DNA from: Trematomus loennbergii
Lineage: Eukaryota > Chordata > Actinopteri > Perciformes > Nototheniidae
Assembly (NCBI GenBank): GCA_012861695.1
Contig: JAAOOA010000028.1
Coordinates: 9,650,470-9,714,469, forward strand
Reading direction: 5' to 3'
Length of the DNA stretch: 64,000 bases
The position numbers and the translations under genes were made by a program. Position 1 is the first letter of the stretch; each line of letters starts with the position of its first letter. This document shows positions 1-15,845 of the stretch, in pieces. The notes below the pieces were generated by a model. That model had not been told where the DNA came from. It worked only from the letters and a program-made list of their open reading frames with translations, and searched no databases.

Positions 1-420
1 GTTCCGGTCACAACAACAGCTCAGTTTCACCAAAAGGCACACTATGACTTGTTGGCAGGGTGAATGGCCAGATGCCAGCACTCATGTGACACCAAACACT
101 CAAGAAGGGCCCTCCCCCCAAAAGACGCCTGCTGATCTATCTGCAGGGGTTGTCCGTTCTCTAACACACAAAACAAAGGGTGACCCGCACACCCCCACAA
201 GTCCACTTTCTGAGAAATGTTCCATTTCCTAATTAAGCGTGCCAAACCCATCCGGACCATGTCCCAACAGAAGACAAAACATCTCCTTGTACTTTTTGTC
301 CTTTTAGTGTGGCAAATCTAAAACTTTTTATACATTAATATGATGCTTTATTGTTTTATATAGAGACACTGGATTACAGCAGCAGCAGATAGTTCAAATA
401 TAAAAGAACAGAAGACACGG
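1..420. other. Intergenic, no feature recognised
   Basis: I see no exon, RNA gene or clear repeat here. The short open frames lack any family resemblance. Confidence 0.5.
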
Positions 421-895
421 GATCCGGAGTGATGGCTGATCCTGTTGCTGTGGTCCTGAGTCCTGGATCGCGAGCCCTGGATCGCGAGTCGTGGCTGTGC
501 CTGTTGCTATGGTCCTGGATCATAAGTCCTGGATGGATATCCTCGTGGATTTATCTTCTTATTATAGACACATGCATTTCCAAACATTTGGACTACCTAT
601 GTTGCAAATGTATTATCTTTTCAATTTACACACAGCATCTATTGCACGTCTGTCCGTCCTGGGAGAGGGATCCCTCCTCTGTTGCTCTCCCTGAGGTTTC
701 TCCCATTTTCCCCTTTAAACTGTGGGTTTTCTCCGGAAGCTTTTCCTTGTACGATGTGAGGGTCTAAGGACAGAGGGTGTCGTATTGTCATACTGATATT
801 CTGTACAAACTGTGAAGTCCACTGAGACAAATGTAACATTTGTGATATTGGGCTATTTAAATAAACATTGATTGATTGATTGATTGATTGATTGA
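421..895 (+). mobile_element. 3' end of a non-LTR retrotransposon with (TGAT)n tail
   Basis: The stretch reads like a widespread teleost retroelement tail. It has a C/T-rich block (about 650-720) with GGGAGAGGGATCCCTCCTCT, then a segment ending in GATATTGGGCTATTTAAATA, then a (TGAT)n simple tail at 867-894. Such 4-bp tails mark the 3' ends of fish RTE/Rex-type LINEs and their SINE partners. Stops break any long frame, so it is a dead 5'-truncated copy. The family name is uncertain. Confidence 0.6.
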
Positions 896-964
896 CACGC
901 AAACAATTTAAATCACAAAAATCGTTCTGAATAATGGAAATTACAATAATATCCCATATTTGAT

Positions 965-1673
<709 letters not shown>

Positions 1674-1699
1674 AATAAATAACGATTTGTTGATGTGTT

Positions 1700-2988
<1,289 letters not shown>

Positions 2989-3068
2989 TCAACAGTTCGA
3001 TCCCCATTCCTACATTCTGCACAAGGAAGGACAATGAAGGTAACATTTCTCCATAAGGCATGGCAATC

Positions 3069-3070
<2 letters not shown>

Positions 3071-3143
<73 letters not shown>

Positions 3144-3201
3144 TGTGTGTGTGTGTGGGTGTGTGTGTGTGTGTGTGTGGTGTGTGTGTGTGTGTGTGTG
3201 T

Positions 3202-3265
<64 letters not shown>
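3071..3265. repeat. (TG)n microsatellite
   Basis: About 195 bp of TG dinucleotide with single-base interruptions (GTGGTG and GTGGGTG) that give it a mild higher-order pattern. Confidence 0.97.
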
Positions 3266-3266
<1 letters not shown>

Positions 3267-5050
3267 ATTAGATTAGATATGTTGAGTGTCTTTTATAACA
3301 ACCCACATGACAGGAGGGTAGCTAGCCAGTTTGTCTCATAAAACAACTGAAAAGGGTCAGGGAGCCCCAACTAGACACTCCTTCTTTTTCTATGTGGTCA
3401 TAAGCCTGAAAGAGTAAGAACCAGTGTGCTGTACAGTTCTTGAGTTGATGCACTTTGTTTGTTTCCACCATTATAGAGGTGTGAAAATCTATTGATGGAG
3501 AAATGCACATCTATCAGAATTCCTTTATTTGTCCCACAGCGGGGAAATGTACAATTTATCATCATATTGTGAGACCTGCAGACAGTGAGCGTCAAAGTCA
3601 CATGCAAAAAGAAACATATAAAATAATCTGCATGGTTGTGTATATTTGAACTGCTGTGGTAACAAAAGTGAACGATAAAGACATCATTTAAAATATAAAC
3701 TTTTATATTTGTCATAAGATAGATTTTTATACTTTGAGGACCACATAAAAATCCTTGAAGCAACTCTAAGCATGGAAGGGACAGCTCTTTACCTTAGGTA
3801 GGAGATGCGGTTAACCCCATTGCTTGGCATTTGAGGCTGCCCTTGAATGAGTGATTGACGAATGAATAAAAATGTACACTTAATTGTAATGGGCATAGAA
3901 TGAGCAATGAAAATGTAGGCCTAACAAAGTTGGTCTGTATTTAGACATGGTGCATAAAGCTGTTTTGCAATGACCATCTTTGTTGAATAATAAACCACAA
4001 TTTAAAAGTAGCCTACATTTTTTGGGAAAAAACTGTCTACTAACACAGTAGTCTATTCCTATGCTAATATTTATTTGACATCGACCATGAACATTATCGT
4101 TTCACAATGTTATCTGTAGCATTCCTTAACTTGTTAACTTTTTCCCCCCTCTGCTTCCTTTAAAAAGTCCTCTACCCTACTCTTTAAAGTGTTACACTGA
4201 GGGCTTCGTTGCTTTGACAATACCAATTATCTTGTCTGTTAGCGTGTCAAAAAGTGAGTATTATCAAAAAGATCATGACGACACACAGTATGCCTCATAA
4301 GGGAGTGGTTGGCTTGTTGGATTACACTGGAATATGACACACCCTGGCAAGCACATGGGAAATTGCTTAGGGAGATCTTTGAGATGTTTTAGATGCAATT
4401 TATTGGTATTGTGTAACAAAGTGGAAAATATGGTGCAGGTCAAAAATAGCAGTGTTTGTATTTCAAGCCATGTCACGAAATGTATGAGCAAACTGGTTGG
4501 TATGAAGATAAAAATCTATGACAACTGACAACATCAGAAGGGAATAACCTAACATTTATAATGTTAAAAGCATAGTCATTATGTCATCATGTATCATATT
4601 TATCTGGCTATAGGTGGTTGACCAACAGAGACAGCCTGCAGCCTTCATCAGAAGCACTAATCTTAGTGTGACCAAACTAGAAATACTTAAAATGTTGGTT
4701 TTAAATTTGATGTGACGGCAAAAAAGAAAAGAAAATGTGTACAGTATACTACCTCAGGGATTACGGACTAAATGAGACAACAGGGTGCCAAAACGGATGG
4801 GTGTACTCCAACATGCTGTACGAGGCCACCATAGTCATATTATTTACTTCCATAAATGTTTCTGCTTTGCTTCTTTTTTCGGTTGATTTGTTCCACACAG
4901 GTTTTATTATTCATCAAAACCGTCCCAGTAGAATCTTTGCCAGTGCCGCAGTCAAGAAATGTGAAGATTTAAAATAAAACAAAAAACCCAACACACACAC
5001 AAAATCACTACAATAGAGTTAATTATGTGATATCAGTGTTAAAACTGGCC
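3266..5050. other. AT-rich non-coding DNA
   Basis: No exon, RNA gene or well-bounded element was recognised. Frames are short and unrelated to known families. Confidence 0.45.
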
Positions 5051-5441
5051 TTAAAGGTGGGGTAGGTAATTCACTTCAGAAACACTTTTTGTTATATTCC
5101 ATGGAATGCTCTTAACATCCCGATAGCAATGAATATATTAAATGCTTTGACAATAAATACATAAAAAAATGTCATCTGTGGAAGCCGTGGCGCTGTAAAA
5201 AGCACGACCAATCATTTTAGCCGGCCCGGCTAAAATAACTGGATGGCCTACCTGCCTGTCAGCCTTCCATCTGTGCACAAACTTATCTCGTGCCCTCATT
5301 GGTCATGTGCGCGTTCGTGTGTGTTGGAGGAGGGGCTCTGTAAGGAAGTCTGAAGGAAGAGGCAGATTTTTTCCGGTTGTGTACTTTCAAATTCTAGCGC
5401 ACTCGAGCTGGTTTCTCCATTCTTACCTACCCTACCTTTAA
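5051..5441. mobile_element. TTAA-flanked MITE (copy 1)
   Basis: The element (5055-5437) starts AGGTGGGGTAGGTAA and ends TTACCTACCCTACCT, an inverted repeat, with TTAA directly outside each end. TTAA duplications are the signature of piggyBac-type insertion, so a non-autonomous element mobilised by such a transposase is likely. A copy of almost the same length and sequence lies at 26786-27174. Both contain an odd-length palindrome built from TTTTAGCCGG around a central C. Confidence 0.8.
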
Positions 5442-8400
5442 CATCAAATAATACAATAAAGTAGATCATTCTACACAATGACATGGATTGACCACAATAA
5501 TCATCGGCTGTTAAACAAACAAGTATTTTGTGGATGTATCACGTCTAAAATCTATTAATAGTTTAAATATTTACTGTTTGACATTTATCACCTCGAGAAT
5601 ATGGTCAAAGCTTCCTCCAAATCACACAATGGTTTGTAGCGGAAGTGGTGTTCGATTTGAGAAAAAATGTACTTTCTCCTATCTCAATAGCTCATAAGGG
5701 TGTATCCACTTCTGTACTTTCTAGTGATTTCTATTGTTTTTTTAATAAAGCGTCACCACTTTTAAGGAAATAAAATCTATAAAAAACAGAGTCGGTAAAT
5801 GGTGTCATTCCAGTCTCAACCAACCCGGAACTGAGCTCCAAAGATTGTGGAGATACGGGCGTTCTACCTTGGTTGTACAGTAAATGTTGAATCATTAAGG
5901 ATTGTCTTTTGTGGACTTTATTTATTGTTTACTTTTTTATTGTTAAATAATTTATTTTAAATTCTTCCTTTTCCCTTTCTTTTCTTCTTTGTGTTTGCAT
6001 TTTGATGTGCTTCGAACCCCCATAAGCTGTGTCCTTATAACAGTCTGAATTCAGTTTACTTGGTTTAGCAACAAGGAAACGATGGCACAGACAAACACAG
6101 TGATCTTGGAGCTGATAGTGTTTTTAAAAAGGCACAATGTGGGTGCACCATTGCACTTCTAATGTTATTTTATTTGTTTTCACTTCTGGTAGTATCTTAG
6201 ATAATGCAAAGCAAGTCAAACTTCCAATTGCTTTCTTGAAGGCAAATTAACAAATTGTTTCGTACAATTTACTCAACACACAAACGAAATACTGCATGTT
6301 GACCTGAGGATATTAAGACAGGGCTTCACTCTACATAAGGCAAACATCATGGGTGAAGTCCAGTGTTGGTGAACATGCACTTCCTAAGGCCCAGATAATA
6401 GGAACAGAGTAAAAACACAACTGTTTTGTCGTCCTTTGTTCGTCCATCCATGTGCTTCTAGTCCCGACCAGCTAAGACAGGAGAAGCCTGTTTGTCATTT
6501 CCCCATTGAACACCTGACTTTTGTTTCTAGGCCCGACAAAGGGAATGCTTATTCTTCCAGGATTCATGTTGAACTGATTTTCACCAGCCTTTAAGCAAAC
6601 ACACGTATGCCCACACGTATGCTACACTGCACACGCATGTCTCTGGCAACATGAAGGGGTGTGTTGATCAAGTAAGCTCATTACTCAAAACTGCAGGACA
6701 AACCACAATGTCAAAGTGTTTCTTCATCATTGAATACCAATGCACAGTATGCCTGATCTGAGTCTAAGTAAGAGTCACATGGAAACATTATAGTTGAATG
6801 GAAAACAAAGAGAGATTATTTGTAAATGAATTAATCTTGAGACTGTTTGTTTTTGTTGTAGACGCAGATATGGCAGGTTGATGTTACATAAGATGACAGA
6901 GAGATTGGGTGTGGCACAGAGGTAGATGACGTGGCTTTGTGATGTTAAAAGTATTAAATGTGACGACTGGCAAAAATGAGCCAATGTATGCCTTTTTAAG
7001 GATATTGATACACAAAGGGCTTTAAGAAGAGTCTAAAAACACTTGGGTTTGGCTAGCTTTTAGTGAAATGCAGTTTGTTTTCCTCTCTTTTTTCTTCACT
7101 TTACCAAGTTAATCATGTTTACTTAGCATTGATTTGATATGTTATTGATTTGTATGTTGTGGAAATTATATAATACCTGTTTTTGCAGTTACATTTTTTA
7201 ATTGGGTTGAAATAGAAATATTAACAGTACAAAATTAAAACAGCTTGACAATAATGTTGATAAAACTTGAGTCAGTTTTACTCAGTCTTTACTGTCGAAA
7301 CAAAGGAGCAGAAGAAGCAGAGATAGAAGCAGTAAATGCTCAACAAATACGTTTTCAAAACTGTAATGAAGTACAGACTTTACTTGTTTTCCACCACTAG
7401 ATACCCAGAAACACACCCCTGCTTTCGCACAAGGGAGGCTTTTTTTATTTAAAATACCTCCTAATGTAGACAAACTTTTTGTATCACTCTGTCTTGATAA
7501 TCACAGACTGGAGCAGGAGAGAAGTACTAGATAAGTCAAAGCTAACAGGGATCCTCCCCAGTTAGTCATGCTGGAGCAATGGAAAAGGTATGAGTCCAAT
7601 AAGTCGTGTCAACCAGCTCAACCAGGCTTACAAACACATTGGATCTAAAAACAGCACACAGTGTTAACATAGTGTCTCAATCTTTAGATAACCTTGTGGT
7701 GTAATGGACGATAAAACGAAATTTGCAATGGTCAATCACTAATTAATACAGACATAAACTGAGATATTTTGAGTCATATTCTGCTCTGCATCTGCGTTTA
7801 CTCCTGGCCTCCTTCCTTTAGAGATGCTGAGCTACACCAAGATTATGTAACCTATTGAAAGTATGGCCTCTGTTCTTTAACACATGAGCAGATTTTACCC
7901 ACACGATTAGGCACATAAAACACACTGACCCTCTGTGTAAAGCTGCAGGATTTTGTACTCATTCACGTTATTGTAGTCTGCCATTCAGCGTTTACATAAT
8001 GCCAAAACTGTTCAGTAATTACTCGTGAGAGACTACATGAAAAGCTCAATTGATGGTTTTAATTGATGATTACATAATTATTATTTTGTGAAAGGACAGC
8101 ATTCCAGATAATAGTTTCTCATTTACTGCCAGTTTTTTATGGGTTTGATCTGAAAAAGGTGAATATTTAAAGATAATCTTTCTGAAAAGTTTTAACATGT
8201 ATTTTTCTTACTCATTATTTCCCTTTATATAATGATATAATTGGTGTCACTGTGAAATAAACAGTTAACCAGGCTCAGGCTTAATCTTTATTCCGATCAA
8301 TTGAATCACATCACAGACAGAGATGAGGTCTGTTGTTGCATAATTGCCAATAGCTAGTCAGGGTTACGAGCCTTCTCAGACAGAGAAAAGATGAGTTCAC

Positions 8401-8730
8401 ACACACCAGACACACACATACAAGCAAACACACAAACAAACAAACAATTGCATGCCAAAGCAGTTGTGCAACTTTCTACAGATTTTGTCTGCTTCTTGCA
8501 ATCTGCCTACAAAAGCGGACAAATTGCTTGCTGAATAATGGAGACCTCCCTCTAACCCAGATTTTAAAATGATTACACGAAAGCAGTGCCCTTTCCAACC
8601 CCCCACACCCTCTTGAGCTGCTGTAAGATTAAGGCCTGATAATGTATCTGATGGAGTCACAGCAAGTTTCCAACAGCCATTAGTCTGTTGCAAGGGCCTA
8701 ATCCCAGCAAATCCTTTCTTTTCATCCAAC
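5442..8730. other. Non-coding DNA, no gene recognised
   Basis: AT-rich sequence without convincing exons. A stretch near 5640-5880 has the look of an old interspersed repeat but I could not find its ends. Confidence 0.4.
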
Positions 8731-8746
8731 GTACACACGCACACGC

Positions 8747-8815
<69 letters not shown>

Positions 8816-8844
8816 ACACACAACACACACACACACACACACAC

Positions 8845-8881
<37 letters not shown>
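8731..8881. repeat. (CA)n microsatellite with CG-containing left edge
   Basis: Runs of CACACGCACACG grade into a long CA tract with ACCACA and CAACAC interruptions. Frames through it are artefacts. Confidence 0.96.
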
Positions 8882-8886
<5 letters not shown>

Positions 8887-11020
8887 ATAATGCCAGTCTT
8901 AACTGCAGCACAACACCAAGTAGGGTACATGACTAAAGTAGGAGCAAAGCACTGCTGTGTCTTTGCTCAAAGGATTGACATCATGGTGAATAGGTTTTCC
9001 TCTAATCCACAGCCAGTAATCAAAAAAGAGTGATGCACATTGGACAGGAATGACGCATTTCACCATAAGGCTGTGTTCTTGGAGTCCGTCTGCGACCTGT
9101 TCAGAGAAATGTAATGTTTGTCTTACTGGTGAATTTATTTCGAGTCATTGGGTCAAATTACATGGAAGCTATTAAAATAAATTCAAGAGATTTTAATTTA
9201 AAAAACTGCAGATCTTTTTCAATATTCATATAAAATTGAAAAATACCTCAAATATTTTAGGACTTGTTGAGTCCAATAATAGTATCTGGCATGTAGTTAA
9301 ATTCACTTGATAACATATCATTAAGAAAATTGAAAAAACATAAAATTAATTATTTTTAATTATGACACATAATCAAAAAGTGGTGCCACATAATACACAG
9401 TGAATATAGAGCATGGAGGTATTGAAAACAACATTGTTTTTGTGTCATTCTAACGGTAGGTGAGCGGTCCAGCACTAACCTTCAAGGCTCATTTGAACAT
9501 GCTGTACACATTCAGGGGTGTTCTTACCAAAGTAAATAAAGCACATACCTTATGATAATCATTTATGTGAACAGCCAGGCAGAGCGCTGTCACTGTAACA
9601 CAATCTACGTCATTAGCAAGGTGAAATGACTGAGATTACAGGGTGGATAGGCCGCTTTAATCTCCCCCACCGATGTTTGATTTAACAGCTCAAACAAGGA
9701 GACGGGGACATGCAACTCTACCCTTTAGATAAAGAAATCTTATCGTTTTTTTGTTGTTATTGTACTGCAATCATTAGTTTGTTTTCATGTCGGATACCAT
9801 TTGTAGTTTTACTTTACTGATTCACACAGCAGTCCAGTGAAGCTGTAGTTGCAAATGTGTCAGTGTTAATTTCATGTCACCAAAACCTGCTTCACTCTGA
9901 GAACTGTTCAGATGTTCACCTCAGATAACGGGAAGAGCGAGGGCTTGTTGACTCTTTTTTTTCCCCCACAGGCGATGGTGTTGTTGCACCTGCTAGTTTG
10001 TTGGTCGTTAGCCAGGACGTCTCAAAGACTTTCCATAACATAGACAGACCACTTGTTTAAAAGAATAAGTAATGTGCTTTGCAACATAAAAAAATAAAAA
10101 TAAGATTCAGCACTGAAATATATTAAGGTGGTTGAAATTATGCATTTTTGGATGTAATAGACAAGGGAATTGTTTTATGTTGGCAGGGGTGGTGTTTAAG
10201 AACAAATGACTATTTAGGGCACAGCTGAAGTCCATCAAACTTAATTGAGTCCAAGACCAAGTCCATGGAAAATCGAGTCCCGATGAAGACCACAAAAGGC
10301 AAGAGTGTCTTTCCAATGCTATCCTTTGCTGAAACTGAATTGCAAATACAGCAAATTAACTCATTGGGTTAACGACACAACCAAGACCAAACAATTCCCA
10401 ACCCCAGCACAAGTTGTTGTGTGTTTATTCCTCAGTTGGAGAGCGCAAACACAGCGAGGTGCAGCCCGGCGTTAGCTTCAAGTGCGTACACTAAACGTTT
10501 GCACCTATCTTGTTTTCATAAGAGTTTCTTCCTCTTGCCAGCTGGCCAAACAAGGGTGTGTAAAATTCACCTTAATAGCAAGTGACAGTATGACACTCTC
10601 AGCAGAGACAACCCTGGTGAGTTTGGGTGTTGGCACATCAAACTCACCAGGGTTTTGGCATAGTGTGGGTGAAGAACAGCACTGAGAGAACAGTTTGTCA
10701 CACTTTGCATGTTTTGTAATTAATGGGCTGATTATGTTTAGAACATGTAGGGTAAATGTGGTTAACACAAACACCTGCAACCCCTAGTGCTTAAAACGAT
10801 GTCCTGCCCATCTTTATCCTGTGTTGCACAATTTGAAATCTCGAGAGTCCAAACCAGTGAAACCAGTGTGGACGCTGAAGCTAGGGATTGCCCTCCAGTG
10901 GCCAGATGTAATGTCTCTGAACATTGCTCCAGTATAACATACGCAACAGTATCTCCTACAACAACAGAGCATAACAATCACATGATTGTTTCCATAATTT
11001 GTTAAGCAAGAAAAATTGTT
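8882..11020. other. Non-coding DNA with one perfect hairpin
   Basis: No exon recognised. A perfect 15-bp stem (10610-10624 against 10640-10654, 15-nt loop) is the only structure noted. A pyrimidine tract with AG at about 9955-9971 resembles a splice acceptor but leads to no recognisable exon. Confidence 0.4.
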
Positions 11021-11694
11021 TAACCCTCCTGTTATCCTTGGGGTCAATTTGACCCCATTCAATGTTTAACGTATCTAAAGAAATGGTTCACATTATTTTT
11101 TTTGCTTAGTATTTCATGACTTCTCCTAATTTAGTGAGGACTAATGGGTAAACATAAAATGAACATGAAGATCTTTTTTAAATGTCCTGTACGCACTTTG
11201 TACGCATCGGTGTTCCTTGGGGTCAATTTGACCCCAGGCTGTTTTAGTAGTATAAAACATATAAAAATGTCAATATTTTACACATATTGGTGTTGATTGT
11301 GTAGGATGATATTGAGGTGACTATTACATGCAAATGTATCATTGTAAAACAAAACTACCCTCTGCTTTAGTTATTGGTCCTTTAACAACATAAAAAAGAT
11401 CTTACTTTAACATTTTTATTTCAATCAGTGAGATTTTATGGTGATTTATGTATTTTTCGATAGTCACATAATTGGAATTCTGGATGTATAAAGGGGTTTG
11501 TAGGGGGGAAGGTTGGGGTAATGTGTTATTTAAATGGTTATTTAGGTAGTCAACTAAGATACCTAAAGCACCAGAGACATACATGTTGGTTAACATTTGG
11601 AATATGATCATTGTCTGAGTTTTAAACTACTGGGGTCAAATTGACCCCAGAGGATAAAGGGTGTAAAGTAAATCTGAGGATAACAGGAGGGTTA
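11021..11694. mobile_element. MITE with TAACCCTCCTGTTATCC inverted ends
   Basis: The left end TAACCCTCCTGTTATCCT is mirrored by AGGATAACAGGAGGGTTA at the right end. The inner motif GGGGTCAATTTGACCCC, itself palindromic, occurs near the left end, again near 11219-11235, and near 11633-11649. The outer TA may be the target duplication. There is no coding capacity. It is a better preserved relative of the element at 965-1673. Confidence 0.8.
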
Positions 11695-14600
11695 CTAATC
11701 TAGAATTCAACTTACTGCATGTATCTGAATCTTTTCTTTGGGAGTTTTTCATTGTTTCTGGCACATATGACACTAAATGCCCCTTTAACTTGGCTGTAAC
11801 TCTGATTGTTACCAAATATATCTAAAAAAATTCAAGCAAACAAAGAACATTGAAATTTGTTCAACTAAAATAAATTCAAGGAAGAGATTGCCTGGGTCAG
11901 CCTGAGAGGGTTTTCAAATATTCTCAAAGTAAAGCTGCCTTAAGGGAAATACTTTAGCTTAAAACACAAACAGCCTTGAACCAAATGTCTAGAAAAACAT
12001 ACACCCTGACCTAAATGCACATTTTCCTCTCTCCTTGCATGTCTGGAGAAACTTCCTCTGCAGCATTTTCACATCTTCTTTGTAATTTTGGGTTCTCAGA
12101 GAAAGATTTACCAATAGCATGAGAAAGAAGGTCATTTATATCTACCTCTAAAAGCCTCCCCAGACTATTGAACTTTCAGAATGGGTATTTTTAAAAAGGT
12201 GTTATTGTCTGCTTTTTTTCTTTGTATCTCAAAGTTTCTTCATCCCTGTTCTTTGGATGTCATTTAATCAGTTCCCTTTCATGCTGGGCTACTAAACAGA
12301 CACTCAGGTAAGCCCACACTGGTGCTTTCTTACAGCACGAACCACACAGTGTGTCCCAGGTTCCCCAACGTACCGTGGGAACTGCATCCGCGAGAGCAAG
12401 GCATTGTGGCATAGGAGCTGTCAAGAGGGACAGCGGGATAAAACAGGAATTGTCCCTCAGCATGGACCCAATTCATTTAGCTGGCACACAGCAGCCTGTT
12501 CGTGTAACATCACCCGTCCCGGCCCGAACCAAGTCAGGCTGGAAGCATCTGATTGTTCGTCTCTGGGGTGCAAAACTGAGCACAGACTGAAGGAACTATT
12601 ATCCAACCTTCTCTGATACAGTGCAGCACATGCACACACTGACAGAGACATTTAGCTGAGCCATCTTAATTAAAACTCAACACAAAGACAACAAATGGCC
12701 TCTTTATGTTTCCAGAGCGGTGAGAGAAAATCTCTTGAATAGGAGCCATGATCAGGTTAAAGTTTACAATGACTCTCTGACACCTTGTTCTCTGTGGCAG
12801 GAGTTCAACCCTTTGTCAGCGTTTTCAGAAATTCAATATGTCTGCTGTTTCCACATAATAAAGAATTTTGTCACGGAACAAGGTTTTATTTATGTGTATA
12901 AAACTAGCCTTGTTTTCACTTTCCTTCTTATTGTCACATTGTGAGGCAAATTAACCTGAACCTTTCAACCCTGTGCTCAGTTAGAGTTGAAGATTCATAG
13001 GAGAGAGATATATGTTATGGTCATAACATACATATTATTTGTAACAGTTTATAACAACAGCAATAATAACCAAAACATACAAGTGTTTTTGTTAAGTTAA
13101 GAAAGCAACTACACTTGCATAAAGCTAAAGCAAAGTAGGACAAAATACATGATTTGTATGTGTTTTTTTATACACAAACTATTAAACAAAGCATTTTTTC
13201 AAAGTGTGATAATACTATCATTTAATTTTTTTTAAATGCAATACATCTAGTTCTTTGGTCTATAAAATCCAGTAAAAAAACGATTATAATTCATTTGAAA
13301 AACACCATAAGTGACATTTTTTAAAGAAACTTCTTGTTCCACGATGTACTGAAAAACAGGAGAGATCTTTTTAAAATATTGCGATGATCCTTAGTATTTT
13401 TGCAACAACCCTAGCTAGAGTGATGCAAAGAACAAAAGCATATCCACACATTGAAGAAGGTAATTGTTTTTCCTATAAAATGTGTTTTTATTGACAGTAT
13501 ATTGTATTAGCTGGAGCTGCCTTTGTCCTTATGTTAGCTGACTGTGTGGACTGGTTATGAGTTCACTGAGAGGTCGGGGTAAACATAAATGACATGTGAG
13601 AATGCTACTGTAGAGGAAACCTTATCAGTAACTTTTCTCTTGGACTATGGGACTGAGCAACACCTGCTGGAAAAAGGATGATCAGCTTTGATTTAATGAC
13701 TGAATTATGCTGCAGTAAAAGTCAGGATGATGTCACAAAATGTCCAAACCCATCTTTAAAACAAAGTCCAAACCAATTCTGACAACATGAAGTTCAGCTC
13801 GGAAGCCCATTGTTTGTGGCTATATGATAATTAGAGTTGGCCCTGCTAGCTGTTTATGTAAGAGGGGCTTGTTTATTCATAGTGCGTTCAGCTCCATCGG
13901 ATCTCAATGGCTCCATTATTTGGAAAGTGGTTAAAGCTTCTTTCAAACTTCAAACGTAAATAGCCGCCCACTCGTGCAAAACTGGCCTGGTGATCGGCAA
14001 AAGCTGAGATGTAATGGCTGTGCATATGCAGCAATGTTCTGCAGAATGAGAAGAGCATTGTGCCCAAAAGAGTTATGCAACTTCTATACCTTTGATGAGC
14101 CGTCTGGGAAACACCTGAGTACAGAACACGGAAATAGTCAGACAAACGGCTGAGGACACATTACACTTCCACTGACCTGCTAACACAGCTTTCCATATAT
14201 TCTACCACACCAAAGAGAAAAGGTCCACACACAGCTGGGTCATTGTTCTTGACAAGGGGGCCTGCAGTGTGCAAAGCCTCATTAAGAGCGGATGGCTATA
14301 AGCCTCTTTGACTGTACTCTCTGCACCGGCATGTACTGAACCAGATGGAGCGCACTGCCGGTTGAACATTGCTAGTCCAAATCCTGGTTTAAGGAAGGAT
14401 AATTTCTGCAAGGATATGACGGAAATTCTCATCATTCCCACACCATATCAATATATTAGCGTTTTTGTTGGGCTGTTAGGATACGTCACCATTCATTTTA
14501 GCTAAAGCTGGTGGAGCATTAGCTTACTGAGGAAATTGAAAAATGACGAGTTGGATTCTAGGTAAGCATGATTGGACTTAGCGGTATTCAATATGCCTAT

Positions 14601-15845
14601 TTCCATCTAATTTTGGCTGATTGTCGATGCCATTACGCTACTAACCACTAACAGATGCAGACATAAGCAATGCTTTTCAAAATGTACAAATTCACGCGAA
14701 AAAAAAAGAAAACTTTAGATGCAAAACATTAGTTTCTCGCCCATGCCGATATATAGTTATAAAGCCTTTATCTGCCTATACCAAGGATGAGCAAGTATCA
14801 TCCCTCAAGTATTCTACTTCAACTTCCATTTGCCATTTTCATCCCATTTTCTTGTGCAAAAGAGAATATTATTTCCCAGTACAGACTAAATGTCAAACAA
14901 AGCTCATCTGCCAAAACTGATCTGCTAAACAATCTCTGTTCTAACTGTCAGATTTTTCCTTTTCACAGAAAAGGAGGATATAAATCTACCATAACAAATG
15001 TGACGCGGTGCATTACTCAAATCAAATGTTATTAAGATGTCAAGCTGTTTTCCTCCTGATGTTGCAACAGTTTCCAAAAAAGCTGAAGATCTGAAGATGA
15101 AATGACAGGAGCCATTGATCGAGCAGTTATGTGTAAGCAGTGTCTCTTTGTGGCCTCTTTAAAAGCTGATCTCACTATCATGCTGGCTGCATCACATGGC
15201 TCTCCTTATGCCAATCACAGGGTGAGGGACACTGACACCGGGCACAGCTATCCTGGCACCTCTCAAAGCCTTTGAGCTCAGCTGAGAAGGCAAGTCCTCT
15301 CAACTGAATGACAACATTACACAACATTGCAAATTATCCTTTAAAGAGATGGCACTTGCCTGTTGAGGTGTTTTATAAGTGCAAAGAAAAGACTCTTTAA
15401 TATTCTCAGTAAGTGAGCTTCCACCTCACCTGTATTGTCATCAAATGATAAAACAAGTATTGATGTTTTAACAGTTGATATTCCACTTTAAAATTAACAT
15501 GAAATAAAAGGAAGGTATTTTTCAAGTGTGTTGCTCATTGTAAATTAAGAGAATTATCCCCTATGCAGCTCTATGCAGCTTTTAAGCTAGTTTTAAAAAG
15601 CACATTGACTTTACAAGTCAGATTTTTCATCAACGCTACTACAGCAGTCTCAGGCAGCGACTCGTAGCAGGCTTGAGGTATGCCTAGATCAACATGCTTA
15701 CATTCCAATTCCCATAATGACAACATGCTTATGATCAACAATTACAATGTTTACCATGTTCATTATCTTGAACAAAACCACTGTGATACCTGATGAATGT
15801 TAACCAGTTGCTGCTAGCTAGCTAACAAATGCAAACACAGTGTGT
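11695..15845. other. Non-coding DNA, no gene recognised
   Basis: Mixed AT-rich sequence. Patches at about 12340-12640 and 15060-15300 are more GC-rich and repeat-free, which could be old conserved non-coding DNA, but nothing in them identifies a function or an exon. Confidence 0.4.

Noticed and set aside
3781..3826. Exon-like minus-strand segment ending CTACCTAAG/GTAAAG
   Set aside because: It has a possible donor but no recognised peptide, and it does not match any tgs1 segment I know.
9955..10010. Polypyrimidine tract plus CAG resembling a splice acceptor
   Set aside because: The following sequence gives a short unrecognisable peptide that stops soon, with no donor.
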